DNA of 64,000 nt from positions 101,955 through 165,954 of the forward strand of contig NZ_BRVM01000006.1 in the NCBI RefSeq assembly GCF_026011715.1, read 5' to 3'. The position numbers and the translations under genes are program-made. Positions 1 to 8,317 of the stretch are shown here, one piece after another. Each line of letters opens with the position of its first letter. Positions within the stretch are counted from its first letter, which is position 1. Source of the DNA: Cytobacillus sp. NCCP-133. Lineage in GTDB: Bacteria > Bacillota > Bacilli > Bacillales > Cytobacillaceae. A model generated the notes under the pieces. The model saw only the letters and a program-made list of their open reading frames with translations, was not told the DNA's origin and did no database searches.

Positions 1-524
1 GGAGGGAAATTCCCCTCCCTCCTATTCTTGAAGCACTGTTTTTGGAACTGACGATTGAACTGCTGCGCGAGGCAGGAGCCCGGCTGCCTACAAAGGTTGG
101 CCAGACAATCGGCATCGTGGGCGGGATTGTGATCGGGACGGCTTCGGTAGAAGCCGGACTCACAAGTAACGTCCTCCTGATTATCGTGGCCCTTGCCGCT
201 CTTGCCTCCTTCACAACGCCGGTATACAGAATGGGCAACACAATCCGTTTGCTTCGGTTCCCTTTCCTATTTTTTGCGGAGCTTTGGGGTCTGCTTGGAA
301 TCGTGTTTTGTTTCTGTATCCTGCTGACCCATTTAATCCGGCTTACGTCACTTGGAAGGCCTTTTCTTGAGCCGCTCTATCCGCCTCGGGTGACAGATAT
401 GAAGGATGCGCTGATCAGGCTCCCATTTGAAAAGCAATCCAAGAGGCCTCTTTACTTAAGAACCAAAAACCCTTTCCGCTTCAGCAAGAAAAAAGCTGAA
501 GAGAAACAGGATATTGATGAATAA
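1..524 (+). CDS. GerA-family spore germination protein, A subunit (5' end outside window)
   Basis: This is the C-terminal part of a GerAA/GerKA-type subunit of a spore germinant receptor, which sits in the inner spore membrane. The frame is already open at base 3 and reads REIPLPPILEALFLELTIEL before the TTG at 42, so the gene is cut by the window edge and 42 is not its start. The visible segment has the family hallmarks LLREAGARLPTKVGQTIGIV and at least three hydrophobic segments, then a basic cytoplasmic tail rich in Lys and Arg. The two genes that follow are a GerAB permease and a GerAC lipoprotein, giving the usual A-B-C operon. The germinant cannot be read from sequence. Confidence 0.93.
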   Translation, partial: REIPLPPILEALFLELTIELLREAGARLPTKVGQTIGIVGGIVIGTASVEAGLTSNVLLIIVALAALASFTTPVYRMGNTIRLLRFPFLFFAELWGLLGIVFCFCILLTHLIRLTSLGRPFLEPLYPPRVTDMKDALIRLPFEKQSKRPLYLRTKNPFRFSKKKAEEKQDIDE

Positions 525-587
525 CACGAAAGTGCAGTTCCAGATGAATCATCATCAGTTAACAAGCGTGGAACGGAGGTGAACCAG

Positions 588-1697
588 ATGAAGGAGCAGA
601 CAGTGCCCGACAGATTAAAAATTTCCCCTTTTTTAGTGTTTTATTTGATCATGTCCATGCAAATCGGAATCGGGGTTTTGGGTTATCAGCGCATTATCGC
701 GATGGATGCTGGCTATGATGCCTGGATATCCATTCTATTTATCGGGGTAGGCATCCATGTCATCGTGTGGATGATGTATAAAATTGGCGAAACCGTTAAT
801 GGAGACATTGTTACAGCCCATAAATATCTTGCCGGGAGTTTCTTTGGCAAAGCGCTCAGTGTTATTTTCATCGGCTATTTTATCTTATATAGCTTAACAG
901 TCATCCGGACATTTATTGAAGTGATCCAGGTGTGGATGTTTCCGGAGCTAAGTACATTCTGGTTCACCTTTGGATTTTTGCTTCTCTGTGTATATATCAT
1001 TTTTGGCGGATTTCGGACCGTGGTTGGAACGGCTTTCTTCGGGGTAGTCCTCCCTGCTTATTTACTTTTTACATTTGGATGGGCCGTCAAATTCTCCAAT
1101 TTATCTAATCTTTTGCCTATTTGGGACCATACCATTAAAGAGCTGCTGACAGCTTCTTATCACACATCACTTACGTTTATTGGATTTGAGATCATACTAT
1201 TCTGTTATCCTTTTATTAAAGAGCCAAAGAAATCGCAAAAATGGGCCCATTTAGCTGTATTGACGACTACTCTCATCTATACGGTATTAGCAATCATTAC
1301 TTTTTCGTATTTTGCGGAGGACCAGCTCCAGAAGCAAATTTGGGCAACTTTAACGATGTGGAAAATAGTAGAGATGCCCTTTGTGGAACGATTCGAATAT
1401 ATTGGGATCGCTAACTGGAACTTGATTATTCTGCCAAACGTGTGCATTTCCATTTGGATTGCTTCCCGTCTGATCAAAAGAATATTTAATATCAGGCAAA
1501 AAATCGGCGTGTTTTTTATCGTAGGAGCCGTTCTGATTTTAATTAATTTCCTGAATACGCGCGAGAAAATAAACACGCTGAATGACTATATTGGAAAAAT
1601 GGGTTTTGCTTTTACCTTTATTTATATCCCCCTGCTGTTTGCAGCCGTTAAGATCGCCAAGAAGTTTATGCAGAAAAGGAAGGTGAAAAAGCAATGA
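588..1697 (+). CDS. GerAB/GerKB-family germinant receptor permease subunit
   Basis: This is the integral membrane B subunit of a GerA-type receptor, a member of the amino acid/polyamine/organocation transporter superfamily thought to bind the germinant. About ten hydrophobic segments span the roughly 369 residues, and the N-terminus contains the family-typical IGIGVLGYQRIIAMDAGYDA. A GTG lies at 579 but falls inside the ribosome binding site GGAGGT (575-580). The ATG at 588 has correct spacing and is taken as the start. The end overlaps the gerAC start by four bases (ATGA), which indicates translational coupling. Confidence 0.93.
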   Translation: MKEQTVPDRLKISPFLVFYLIMSMQIGIGVLGYQRIIAMDAGYDAWISILFIGVGIHVIVWMMYKIGETVNGDIVTAHKYLAGSFFGKALSVIFIGYFILYSLTVIRTFIEVIQVWMFPELSTFWFTFGFLLLCVYIIFGGFRTVVGTAFFGVVLPAYLLFTFGWAVKFSNLSNLLPIWDHTIKELLTASYHTSLTFIGFEIILFCYPFIKEPKKSQKWAHLAVLTTTLIYTVLAIITFSYFAEDQLQKQIWATLTMWKIVEMPFVERFEYIGIANWNLIILPNVCISIWIASRLIKRIFNIRQKIGVFFIVGAVLILINFLNTREKINTLNDYIGKMGFAFTFIYIPLLFAAVKIAKKFMQKRKVKKQ

Positions 1698-2752
1698 AAA
1701 AGCTGGCCATATTTTTTCTTGCGGTCCTTCTCACGGGATGCGTCGATAAAGAAATCATTGATGATATTAATATTGAAGTGGCTGTAGGCTATGACTTATT
1801 AGAGGGGTCGGAAGATACCTATCGAGGCACGATACTCTTTCAGGAATTCCAGACTGACAAAAGTGTGATAAATCGTACTTATAGCGGCAATGGCTTGTTG
1901 CGCAAAGATCTCATTTTGGATGTTTCCAAGCAAACGTCTGAGCCTGTTGTCACTGGAGGATTAAAGCTCGCTATTTTCGGTCCTGATATTTCGGAAAAAG
2001 GAATTTATGATCTGGTCGATTCATTCCAAAGAGATGCGAGCATCGGAGCCAGATTGTTTATATTAACTGCGGAAGAAAAAGCTGAAGAGGTATTAGAAGG
2101 CAACTATGGTTCAAGGGGCAATTCAACCTATATCTATAACCTTATCGAGCATAATATAGAACATCATGACATTCCTTATACAAATCTTCACCTTACAATG
2201 AGAGACTTTTATCAAAAAGGAGAAGACCCTTTTTTCCCGCAGATCAAAAAAATTAGCAATGATAAAGTGGAGGTATCTGGGATAAGCCTATTTCAAGGAG
2301 ATAAAGAAGTCGATGTTCTTCCTGTCGAAAAAATGTTTTTTTTTAAATTGCTGGTTGATAAGTACAGTGAAGGAAACTTTGAGGTTAAATTGCCAGGTGG
2401 TGATCTTGCTGCTGTAAAAAGTATTAGATCTAAGCGTAAGATCTCAATTCTGGATAAGAAAACAAACATTAAAATAACAATCAGGGGTGTGATTCGGGAA
2501 TATACCGGAAAAACATTAACCCAAGAAGTCATAAAAAAGATTGAGAAAGGCCTGGAAAAAGAAATTGAAAGGGAAACCTTAAAACTCCTAAAAAAATTCC
2601 AAAAACTAGAAATAGATCCAATTGGACTAGGGCGTATGAAAAAGACCCAAACGAGGAACTTTGATTTTAAAAAGTGGGAAGATGATTATAAAAATATGGA
2701 CTTTAACGTTACGAGCGATGTTCTTATTGAAGAAACAGGCGTTATTGAATAG
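1694..2752 (+). CDS. GerAC/GerKC-family germination lipoprotein
   Basis: This is the C subunit of the germinant receptor, a lipoprotein on the outer face of the inner spore membrane. The N-terminus MKKLAIFFLAVLLTGCVDK is a lipoprotein signal with lipobox LTGC (Cys16). The body, about 350 residues, has the GerAC length and the C-terminal pattern of a long Lys/Glu-rich helix followed by a short strand region. It overlaps the upstream gerAB-type gene by four bases and closes the operon ahead of a terminator. The lipid is presumably added by Lgt, encoded at the other end of the window. Confidence 0.92.
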   Translation: MKKLAIFFLAVLLTGCVDKEIIDDINIEVAVGYDLLEGSEDTYRGTILFQEFQTDKSVINRTYSGNGLLRKDLILDVSKQTSEPVVTGGLKLAIFGPDISEKGIYDLVDSFQRDASIGARLFILTAEEKAEEVLEGNYGSRGNSTYIYNLIEHNIEHHDIPYTNLHLTMRDFYQKGEDPFFPQIKKISNDKVEVSGISLFQGDKEVDVLPVEKMFFFKLLVDKYSEGNFEVKLPGGDLAAVKSIRSKRKISILDKKTNIKITIRGVIREYTGKTLTQEVIKKIEKGLEKEIERETLKLLKKFQKLEIDPIGLGRMKKTQTRNFDFKKWEDDYKNMDFNVTSDVLIEETGVIE

Positions 2753-2755
2753 AGT

Positions 2756-2790
2756 AAAGAGCGGGCCATTGGGTATCCGCTCTTTCTGTT
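2756..2790 (+). terminator. Terminator of the gerA-type operon
   Basis: A nine-base-pair stem AAAGAGCGG/CCGCTCTTT encloses a 12-base loop and is followed by a short T-rich run. It lies between the stop of the GerAC-like gene and the convergent rodA stop, so it may serve both sides. Confidence 0.75.
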
Positions 2791-3962
2791 TAATCACTTG
2801 TCGAGAACATATATTTTTTATAGTGGTACCGGATTGAAAAGATGAGCCCCATCGCCAGCATATTCCCCATCAATGAACTCCCTCCATAACTGATGAATGG
2901 AAGGGGAATCCCGGTAATCGGCAAAAGACCGATCGTCATGCCGATATTCTGAAAGACATGGAAGGTAACCATGCTGATGACTCCCACACAAATATAAGTA
3001 TAAAAGTTATTTTTGGTTTCCATTCCAATTTTGGTAATATGGTAAATCAGCAAAAAGAAAAGGCTGACAACAATGCTTGCCCCTACAAACCCAAATTCTT
3101 CCCCTACGATACTAAAGATAAAGTCTGTATGGCTTTCCGGCAGATAGACTTCCCTCGTCCCATACCCTTTTCCGCTCGTTTCCCCTGAGCCAATGGCAAG
3201 GAGAGAGCGTGTGAGCTGGAATCCTGTAGAGCTTTGGTAATTATAAGGATCAATCCATGAGTAAATACGCGCAAATTGATATTCCTTAACCCCTAAATAT
3301 TTCTCAAGAATATCAGGATGCCAAAGAACGAAATAAAGGATCGTGCCGGCGAATGCTGCCCCTATCCCAAAAATAGGAGCCAGCAGCTTCCAGCTGATTC
3401 CGGATATAAAGATCATGCCAAGCATAATCGCCAGGAAAACAAGGCTTGTCCCCAAATCCGGCTGCTGCATGACAAGCAGGAGCGGGACGATGGTTAACCC
3501 AACCAGCTTTATAAGCAGCCATAAATCGGTCTGCACGGTTTTAATGACGTTTTTTTGATGATGCTCATCAATTGTTTTGGCCAGAACAAGGATAATAAAA
3601 ACTTTAACAAGTTCGGCTGGCTGCAGGGAACCCATTCCAGGCACCTTATACCATGCTTTAGCTCCATTGATGACAGGAGCAATGCTGCTTGGCGCAACGA
3701 TCAAAAATCCCAGAAGTAAGATGCCTAGGCTGTAGACATACCAGGAAATCTTCTTTAATTGATCAGAGTCCAATGTAATAACAGCTGCGATGATGACTGT
3801 TCCAACGCAATACCAGACAATCTGCTTCAGCAGGAAATTCTCCGTATATTGTCCCGTTGTCTGGGCGCTATAAATTGAAATCGCACTCACTAAGAACAAA
3901 AGCATCAATATTAACACTAAGCCCCAATCAAGCTTAGGAGGTGTATACCGATTCGAGGTCAT
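2790..3962 (-). CDS. rodA: RodA-like SEDS peptidoglycan glycosyltransferase
   Basis: This is a SEDS-family (RodA/FtsW/SpoVE) polytopic membrane protein that polymerises lipid II into glycan strands for cell elongation. It has about ten membrane segments over 390 residues. The C-terminal family signature NIGMTIGLLPITGIPLPFIS is followed by YGGSS. The long loop has WIDPYNYQSSTGFQLTRSLL with the conserved acidic region. The segment SIAPVINGAKAWYKVPGMGS fits RodA better than FtsW. The first in-frame ATG (3968) is only one or two bases from AAGGAG, so the second ATG (3962) is preferred. The gene stands alone, so a second SEDS protein (FtsW/SpoVE) cannot be excluded. Confidence 0.85.
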   Translation of the reverse strand: MTSNRYTPPKLDWGLVLILMLLFLVSAISIYSAQTTGQYTENFLLKQIVWYCVGTVIIAAVITLDSDQLKKISWYVYSLGILLLGFLIVAPSSIAPVINGAKAWYKVPGMGSLQPAELVKVFIILVLAKTIDEHHQKNVIKTVQTDLWLLIKLVGLTIVPLLLVMQQPDLGTSLVFLAIMLGMIFISGISWKLLAPIFGIGAAFAGTILYFVLWHPDILEKYLGVKEYQFARIYSWIDPYNYQSSTGFQLTRSLLAIGSGETSGKGYGTREVYLPESHTDFIFSIVGEEFGFVGASIVVSLFFLLIYHITKIGMETKNNFYTYICVGVISMVTFHVFQNIGMTIGLLPITGIPLPFISYGGSSLMGNMLAMGLIFSIRYHYKKYMFSTSD

Positions 3963-4247
3963 GATCATTCTCCTTTAAAAACAAAAACCATTTGCCTTTC
4001 GTTACTTCTGTCAGGCATAACGGAATAAGGCGAAGCTTCAAATAATGGCAAGGCATTGTCCTATGAAGGCCTCCCAATATTCCTCGCTACAATACTTCAT
4101 TATATTTTTTATAGAGATAAATCACAACTTCTAAAAGCGAATGGGTATTATTTCAAGTTTGTTTCAAAGCGCAAATGATTATATTGGCCTAGTATAATAA
4201 GAGAACATTCTGCCTTGGTGCCTATTCCGCCTATTCCTTTCGTTGTA

Positions 4248-5030
4248 TTACGACTTATATTTTCTATCCCTGCTGAAATAACGCACTTTCATATCCTCTC
4301 TCATCCATTCAAGATTATTAGGCACTTGTGGAATGCTATAGCCGATAAAAATCGGGGTGGTTACATAACGGGGAACAATTTTCGCGTAAATATCCTTGTC
4401 CAGCTTATAGAAGAACAAATTATAGCTATTGCATGGGAAAGAGAAAGCATTCAAAATATAATGGGCAGCCGCCTGGATGCATTTGGCAAAGTACGGGATA
4501 ACTTCATGGTTAGAAAGCTTGACATTGAATTCATAAAATCCAATTCTCGGTGAAGTAGACAAAGTGAAAACCGTATCGCTTTCCTCATGAATGAGGAGCC
4601 CTTCGAAATCCCTAGCCAGGATTTTTTCCTTATAATCGATCTTTTTCAGCCCAACGATCTGCATATGGGGGTGTGCAATGCTTCCTCCTGATAAAGGCCC
4701 GTGATTCTTGAAAAAAAGAACCGATTCATATTTCCCGCTTTCTTCCATTTGAAGCCAATGTTTTAACCCAAATGAAAGAAGCCTGATCAAATGATCCTCC
4801 GGATAGACGGACAGCTCGCTGTCACATTCATCCGTTTCAATCAGCACCGTTTGATAGGCATTTTCCAAAACAGGATACTTATTCTTCAGTAACATAATCG
4901 AATCTTCAACCGCAATAATATCCCTCAGCTCCTCCCTCGCACAAAAAGGGCAGCTGATGTCCTTATTTCGAATGCTATTGGGCTTCTGGACTCCAATCCC
5001 GGTATTAAAATGCAAATGAGTATCTGACAT
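4248..5030 (-). CDS. DUF4931 protein, GalT/HIT-like
   Basis: This 260-residue cytoplasmic protein resembles galactose-1-phosphate uridylyltransferase and the HIT superfamily. Near the N-terminus is a CPFC pair (Cys27, Cys30), a zinc ligand pair as in GalT. The segment FFKNHGPLSGGSIAHPHMQI around residues 107-125 contains the HPHxQ active-site motif of nucleotidyl transferases. It is shorter than GalT (about 330-500) and no galactose genes are nearby, so the substrate is unknown. It ends convergently with nothing and is separated from rodA by 285 bases in which I see no gene. Confidence 0.8.
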   Translation of the reverse strand: MSDTHLHFNTGIGVQKPNSIRNKDISCPFCAREELRDIIAVEDSIMLLKNKYPVLENAYQTVLIETDECDSELSVYPEDHLIRLLSFGLKHWLQMEESGKYESVLFFKNHGPLSGGSIAHPHMQIVGLKKIDYKEKILARDFEGLLIHEESDTVFTLSTSPRIGFYEFNVKLSNHEVIPYFAKCIQAAAHYILNAFSFPCNSYNLFFYKLDKDIYAKIVPRYVTTPIFIGYSIPQVPNNLEWMREDMKVRYFSRDRKYKS

Positions 5031-5088
5031 CTCTTACACCTGCTTTTCTATAATCTCTCTCCCTATTTTATCATGAAAACACAAAGCA

Positions 5089-5125
5089 GGTACCTATACC
5101 AATTGGATCAACTGGTATAGGTACC
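5089..5125 (-). terminator. Long perfect hairpin after the FixH-like gene
   Basis: A 13-base perfect stem GGTACCTATACCA/TGGTATAGGTACC with an 11-base loop lies just downstream of the stop at 5133. On the minus strand it is followed only by a mixed sequence (TGCTTTGTGTTTTC), so it is a weak intrinsic terminator or an mRNA 3' stabiliser. Confidence 0.6.
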
Positions 5126-5132
5126 CGGCACT

Positions 5133-5897
5133 TTAATCAACCGTTAATTCAGTTTCAGTATGCTCGTGGATGTCATCGCCTTTTTCCACATGCGTAGTGA
5201 TGATGTATGTGCCGGCATCAGAAAAAGTATGGTCAGCCGTGTATGTGCCTGCTTCAGTTTCAGAAAGGTTCACCCATTGTGGCGTTCCTCCATTTAGCGA
5301 AATTTCCAGCTTCACTTTTGCTTCTGTCAGCGGCTTGCCGTTTTTTTCAAGCGCAACAGATAAGCCTGTTTGTTCTTTTGCATGAACGTGATCTGGTGCC
5401 TGAAGAAGGATGGATACATCTCCTCCATGGCTGTGGGATTGGCCTTCTTCATGCCCATTTTTCTCATGTTCGTGCTCATGTCCAGCGTCCTCTGTTTTCA
5501 CATCGCCAACTTGAACCGAAACCTTTGGCATTGTATGCTGGCTTCTTGCGGTAACATGGGATTGAATAGAGTAAATGCCTTCTTCGGGAAATGTATAATT
5601 TGCAGTATAAATTCCCTCTGAATCATGCTTCGCTTCCACCATTTCACTATCTTCTTTTTTTCCTTCCTTCCAAATCTCAAATTTCACTTCATCCGCATCC
5701 GTTACGGCTTCGCTGCCTTGTTTTATGGTAACAGCAAGGGAAGCTTCCTTTCCTGTATCCAGCGTTTCAGGCACCATCAATACTGCATCAATAATTTGCG
5801 GCACTTCTTCAGCTTCCTTGGACTCTCCCTGTTCAGACTGACTGCACCCGCTAAGAACCAGGAAGCTTGCTATTATAATAAATAATGCCTTTTTCAA
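5133..5897 (-). CDS. FixH/YtkA-like two-domain lipoprotein with histidine-rich linker
   Basis: This is a predicted surface lipoprotein: MKKALFIIIASFLVLSGCSQ carries a lipobox LSGC (Cys18). Two FixH/YtkA-like beta-sandwich repeats follow. The first covers residues about 35-130 (ending VSVQVGD), the second about 160-250 (ending TETELTVD); both contain a G(I/T)Y(T/S)... pattern. Between them is a linker HEHEHEKNGHEEGQSHSHGG, a plausible divalent metal (Cu, Zn or Ni) binding stretch. The start is set at the TTG (5897), preceded by GAGGG at suitable distance; the upstream in-frame ATG at 5951 would place 18 charged residues before the signal peptide. The function is unknown; metal trafficking or sensing is an inference. 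Confidence 0.75.
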   Translation of the reverse strand: MKKALFIIIASFLVLSGCSQSEQGESKEAEEVPQIIDAVLMVPETLDTGKEASLAVTIKQGSEAVTDADEVKFEIWKEGKKEDSEMVEAKHDSEGIYTANYTFPEEGIYSIQSHVTARSQHTMPKVSVQVGDVKTEDAGHEHEHEKNGHEEGQSHSHGGDVSILLQAPDHVHAKEQTGLSVALEKNGKPLTEAKVKLEISLNGGTPQWVNLSETEAGTYTADHTFSDAGTYIITTHVEKGDDIHEHTETELTVD

Positions 5898-6044
5898 TTT
5901 AAAGTCCCTCTTTTCTATTTTTACTTTTGATAACTTAAATATAAAAGACATTTGTGATAAAACGATGAAATCTTTTAAAAAAATTAAAGACCCTTTTCTA
6001 AATTAGCTTATCCGTCATATATTTAAAGAGATGGAGGGATCCAT

Positions 6045-7181
6045 ATGAATTCAAATATAAGAGTGCATTCTATATTCTTTTGCATAAACAGCTGGCTTTT
6101 CAGCATGATTGCGGTTTTGGTTCTCGCCGGGATTGTCACAATTTATCCTTCGACTTTTTCATCATCCCATGTAAACATGCTGCTTAAGGATATTAAGGCT
6201 GATCAGCTGTTCATTCATTTCCTAAAGGCAGAAAATCATTATTTCTTAAGCGCTGCACCTGCTGAAAGCTATTCCCTTTCCGGGACGCTATTTAAGCTGG
6301 CCACAAATACACAGCCTCAGGATATCAGAACATTCCTTGGGCGTGAACTTCCCGGCTTTTCAACCTTCGACACTGGCATAGCCGTTGCCGGTGAGGGAAC
6401 CGATTTTACCAATCTTCCAGTCGAGTCGGCCCCCCCTCTTGAAGTCCTGCTAAAAGAAAAAGAACTTGCCATGGATGCCGAAGAGAATGAAGACAGCGCC
6501 ACGCCGCCGGTTATTCCAGCGAAAAAGGGGGTTTTTATCTATCACTCTCATAGCTGGGAGTCGTTTGCTCCCCTTTTAAAGGACGTAAAAGGCACAGATG
6601 AAGCTGTAAGCCCAAATAAGCAGGTAAATATCATCACTGTCGGCAGCAAACTGAGTGAAGAGCTTGCGAAAAAAGGCATAGGGGCCGAGCATGATAAAAC
6701 CAATACGGCGGCTGAATTAAAAAAGAAAGGCTGGAATTGGGAAAACTCCTATTCTCTTTCAAGAGAGACCGTGCAAACCGCCATGGCTGAGAATAAAGAT
6801 GTCAAATTCTTGATTGATATTCACAGAGATTCACTGCCGAGGGAGAAAACAACCGTATTAATCGGCGAAAAGCAATATGCCCGCCTGTTTTTTATCGTAG
6901 GGAAAGAGCATAAAAACTATGAACAGAATCTTAAAGTAGCTACTGATCTTCATAAAGTTCTTGAAGCAAAGTATAAGGGAATCAGCAGAGGGGTTTTTGT
7001 GAAGGGAAAGAGCGAGGGAAATGGTATCTACAACCAGGATCTTTCCAGCAGGGCGCTTTTGCTTGAATTTGGCGGAGTGGAAAATAACCAGGCTGAGCTG
7101 GACAATTCAGTTAAAGCATTTGCAGAAGTGTTCAGTGAATATTACTGGAAGGCAGAACCGGTCAATGCAAAAGCGAATTAG
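6045..7181 (+). CDS. spoIIP: SpoIIP-family stage II sporulation protein (amidase/endopeptidase)
   Basis: SpoIIP cleaves peptidoglycan during engulfment together with SpoIID and SpoIIM. The protein (378 residues) has one N-terminal membrane segment (about 15-35), a variable linker, and the catalytic domain from about residue 160. That domain begins GVFIYHSHSWESFAP, with DIHRDSLPRE in the middle and ALLLEFGGVENN near the end, carrying the conserved His and Glu residues of the family. A GGAGGG ribosome site precedes the ATG. In B. subtilis spoIIP follows gpr; here it stands alone, so this is probably a second copy or a relocated gene. Confidence 0.88.
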   Translation: MNSNIRVHSIFFCINSWLFSMIAVLVLAGIVTIYPSTFSSSHVNMLLKDIKADQLFIHFLKAENHYFLSAAPAESYSLSGTLFKLATNTQPQDIRTFLGRELPGFSTFDTGIAVAGEGTDFTNLPVESAPPLEVLLKEKELAMDAEENEDSATPPVIPAKKGVFIYHSHSWESFAPLLKDVKGTDEAVSPNKQVNIITVGSKLSEELAKKGIGAEHDKTNTAAELKKKGWNWENSYSLSRETVQTAMAENKDVKFLIDIHRDSLPREKTTVLIGEKQYARLFFIVGKEHKNYEQNLKVATDLHKVLEAKYKGISRGVFVKGKSEGNGIYNQDLSSRALLLEFGGVENNQAELDNSVKAFAEVFSEYYWKAEPVNAKAN

Positions 7182-7228
7182 TGCAAGCCATTATTGTCTT
7201 TTGTTTACATTTTTAAGCACTCTATTTC

Positions 7229-7345
7229 ATGTACCTTCTGTTTGATTTCAGCACCATTACGGTGGCCAGTCTGTTCTCGGGAGTTATTGTTTCGGTCATC
7301 AACCTGGTTGAAGATGAAATGAAACGTTACAGCCGAAATAGCTGA
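7229..7345 (+). CDS. Possible 38-residue membrane peptide
   Basis: A short frame encodes a peptide starting MYLLFDFSTITVASLF, with one hydrophobic segment and a charged tail EDEMKRYSRNS. I see no convincing ribosome binding site in front of the ATG. It lies in the 335-base gap between spoIIP and the YueD-like gene, so it could be a small membrane protein or the remnant of a longer gene. Confidence 0.25.
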   Translation: MYLLFDFSTITVASLFSGVIVSVINLVEDEMKRYSRNS

Positions 7346-7404
7346 TAGAGGAAAAATTTATTCTTTTCTGTTTTAATAAAGATAACAGAAAGGCAGTTTT
7401 CGTA

Positions 7405-7480
7405 AAGGTCGAGGAGCTCTGTTCCTCCCCGCGGAAAGCATGAGCCCGCAGTAAAAATTGACGGGCTAAGTTCATAAACA
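7405..7480. repeat. Remnant of a CCCCGCGGAAAGC-type interspersed repeat
   Basis: The stretch TCCTCCCCGCGGAAAGCATG followed by GAGCCCGCAGTAAAAATTGA resembles a Bacillus intergenic repeat of the form CCGCGGAAAGCG-AGC-GCC-TG-AAAATCAAC. A more decayed relative in the other orientation lies near 9300-9336. Recognition rests on memory of the family and needs a genome-wide search. Confidence 0.4.
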
Positions 7481-7516
7481 AAATGAACATTCTATGAGCA
7501 AAGAGGAGTGATACGA

Positions 7517-8263
7517 TTGAAGCTGGCCATTGTCACAGGTGCCTCAAAAGGGCTGGGCGCTTCCATTGCGAAGCGTATGATTAAAGAAGGAACTGGCATC
7601 ATCTCTGTTTCGCGAACAGAAAATCCTGAGCTGACAGAACTTGCCGCAGAACATGAAGTCTTTTATGGTCACTATTTCTGCAATCTGGCATCGTCTGATG
7701 AAATTGAATCTGCCTTTAAAGAGATTACAGCATTATTGCAGGAAAAGAAGACAGAAGCACTCTATGTTTTTAATAATGCAAGTGTCATCAGTCCGATTGG
7801 AACAGCCGGCAGCCTGGATCATAAGGCGTTAATCCAAAATGTTCATGTTAATTTGATTGCACCTTTTATCATCTCGAACATTCTGCTGAGTGAAGCATTA
7901 AGTGATATGACAATCGTCAACATTACATCAGGTGCTGCGGAAAGACCCATACAGGGGTGGAGCGCTTATTGCAGTACAAAAGCCGGTGTCAATATGTTCA
8001 CAGAAACCGCTGCACTTGAGCAGCAAACGGCAGGGACGAGGCATAAAATCATCGCTTACAGTCCCGGAGTCATGGACACAGATATGCAGGGAACAATCCG
8101 TTCATCTGCAAAAGAAGATTTTCATGACCTTAAAAAATTCCAGGCATTTAAGGAAAAGGGCATGCTTCGAGATACAGACACCGTTGCAGATGCACTGATT
8201 GACCTGCTGCTGGAGAAGGAAATCGAGAACGGTAAAGTTTATCATGTAAATGACCTGATCTAG
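7517..8263 (+). CDS. yueD: SDR oxidoreductase, (S)-benzoin-forming benzil reductase type (YueD-like)
   Basis: This is a classical short-chain dehydrogenase of about 248 residues. It has the NADP(H) motif TGASKGLG near the N-terminus, NNAS at the end of strand 4, and the catalytic Ser...Tyr-x3-Lys in NITSGAAERP...SAYCSTKAG. The C-terminal SPGVMDTDMQGTIRSSAKED closely follows Bacillus YueD, which reduces benzil to (S)-benzoin and whose natural substrate is unsettled. AGAGGAG lies eight bases before a TTG start (7517). The slightly upstream GTG overlaps the ribosome site and is not favoured. The gene is monocistronic with a strong terminator. Confidence 0.85.
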   Translation: MKLAIVTGASKGLGASIAKRMIKEGTGIISVSRTENPELTELAAEHEVFYGHYFCNLASSDEIESAFKEITALLQEKKTEALYVFNNASVISPIGTAGSLDHKALIQNVHVNLIAPFIISNILLSEALSDMTIVNITSGAAERPIQGWSAYCSTKAGVNMFTETAALEQQTAGTRHKIIAYSPGVMDTDMQGTIRSSAKEDFHDLKKFQAFKEKGMLRDTDTVADALIDLLLEKEIENGKVYHVNDLI

Positions 8264-8280
8264 GAGAGTCACACATAAAG

Positions 8281-8313
8281 AAGCCGGCTGCCTTTAAGAC
8301 AGCCGGCTTTTTT
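8281..8313 (+). terminator. Strong terminator after the YueD-like gene
   Basis: A ten-base-pair stem AAGCCGGCTG/CAGCCGGCTT with a nine-base loop is followed by a T run. The convergent USP gene ends at 8318, so the hairpin probably serves both genes. Confidence 0.9.
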
Positions 8314-8317
8314 GCGA

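Noticed and set aside
42-44. TTG at 42 as the start of the GerA subunit
   Set aside because: The frame is open to the window edge and the upstream residues match the family, so the start lies outside.
579-581. GTG at 579 as start of the GerAB-like gene
   Set aside because: It is inside the ribosome binding site; ATG 588 is correctly spaced.
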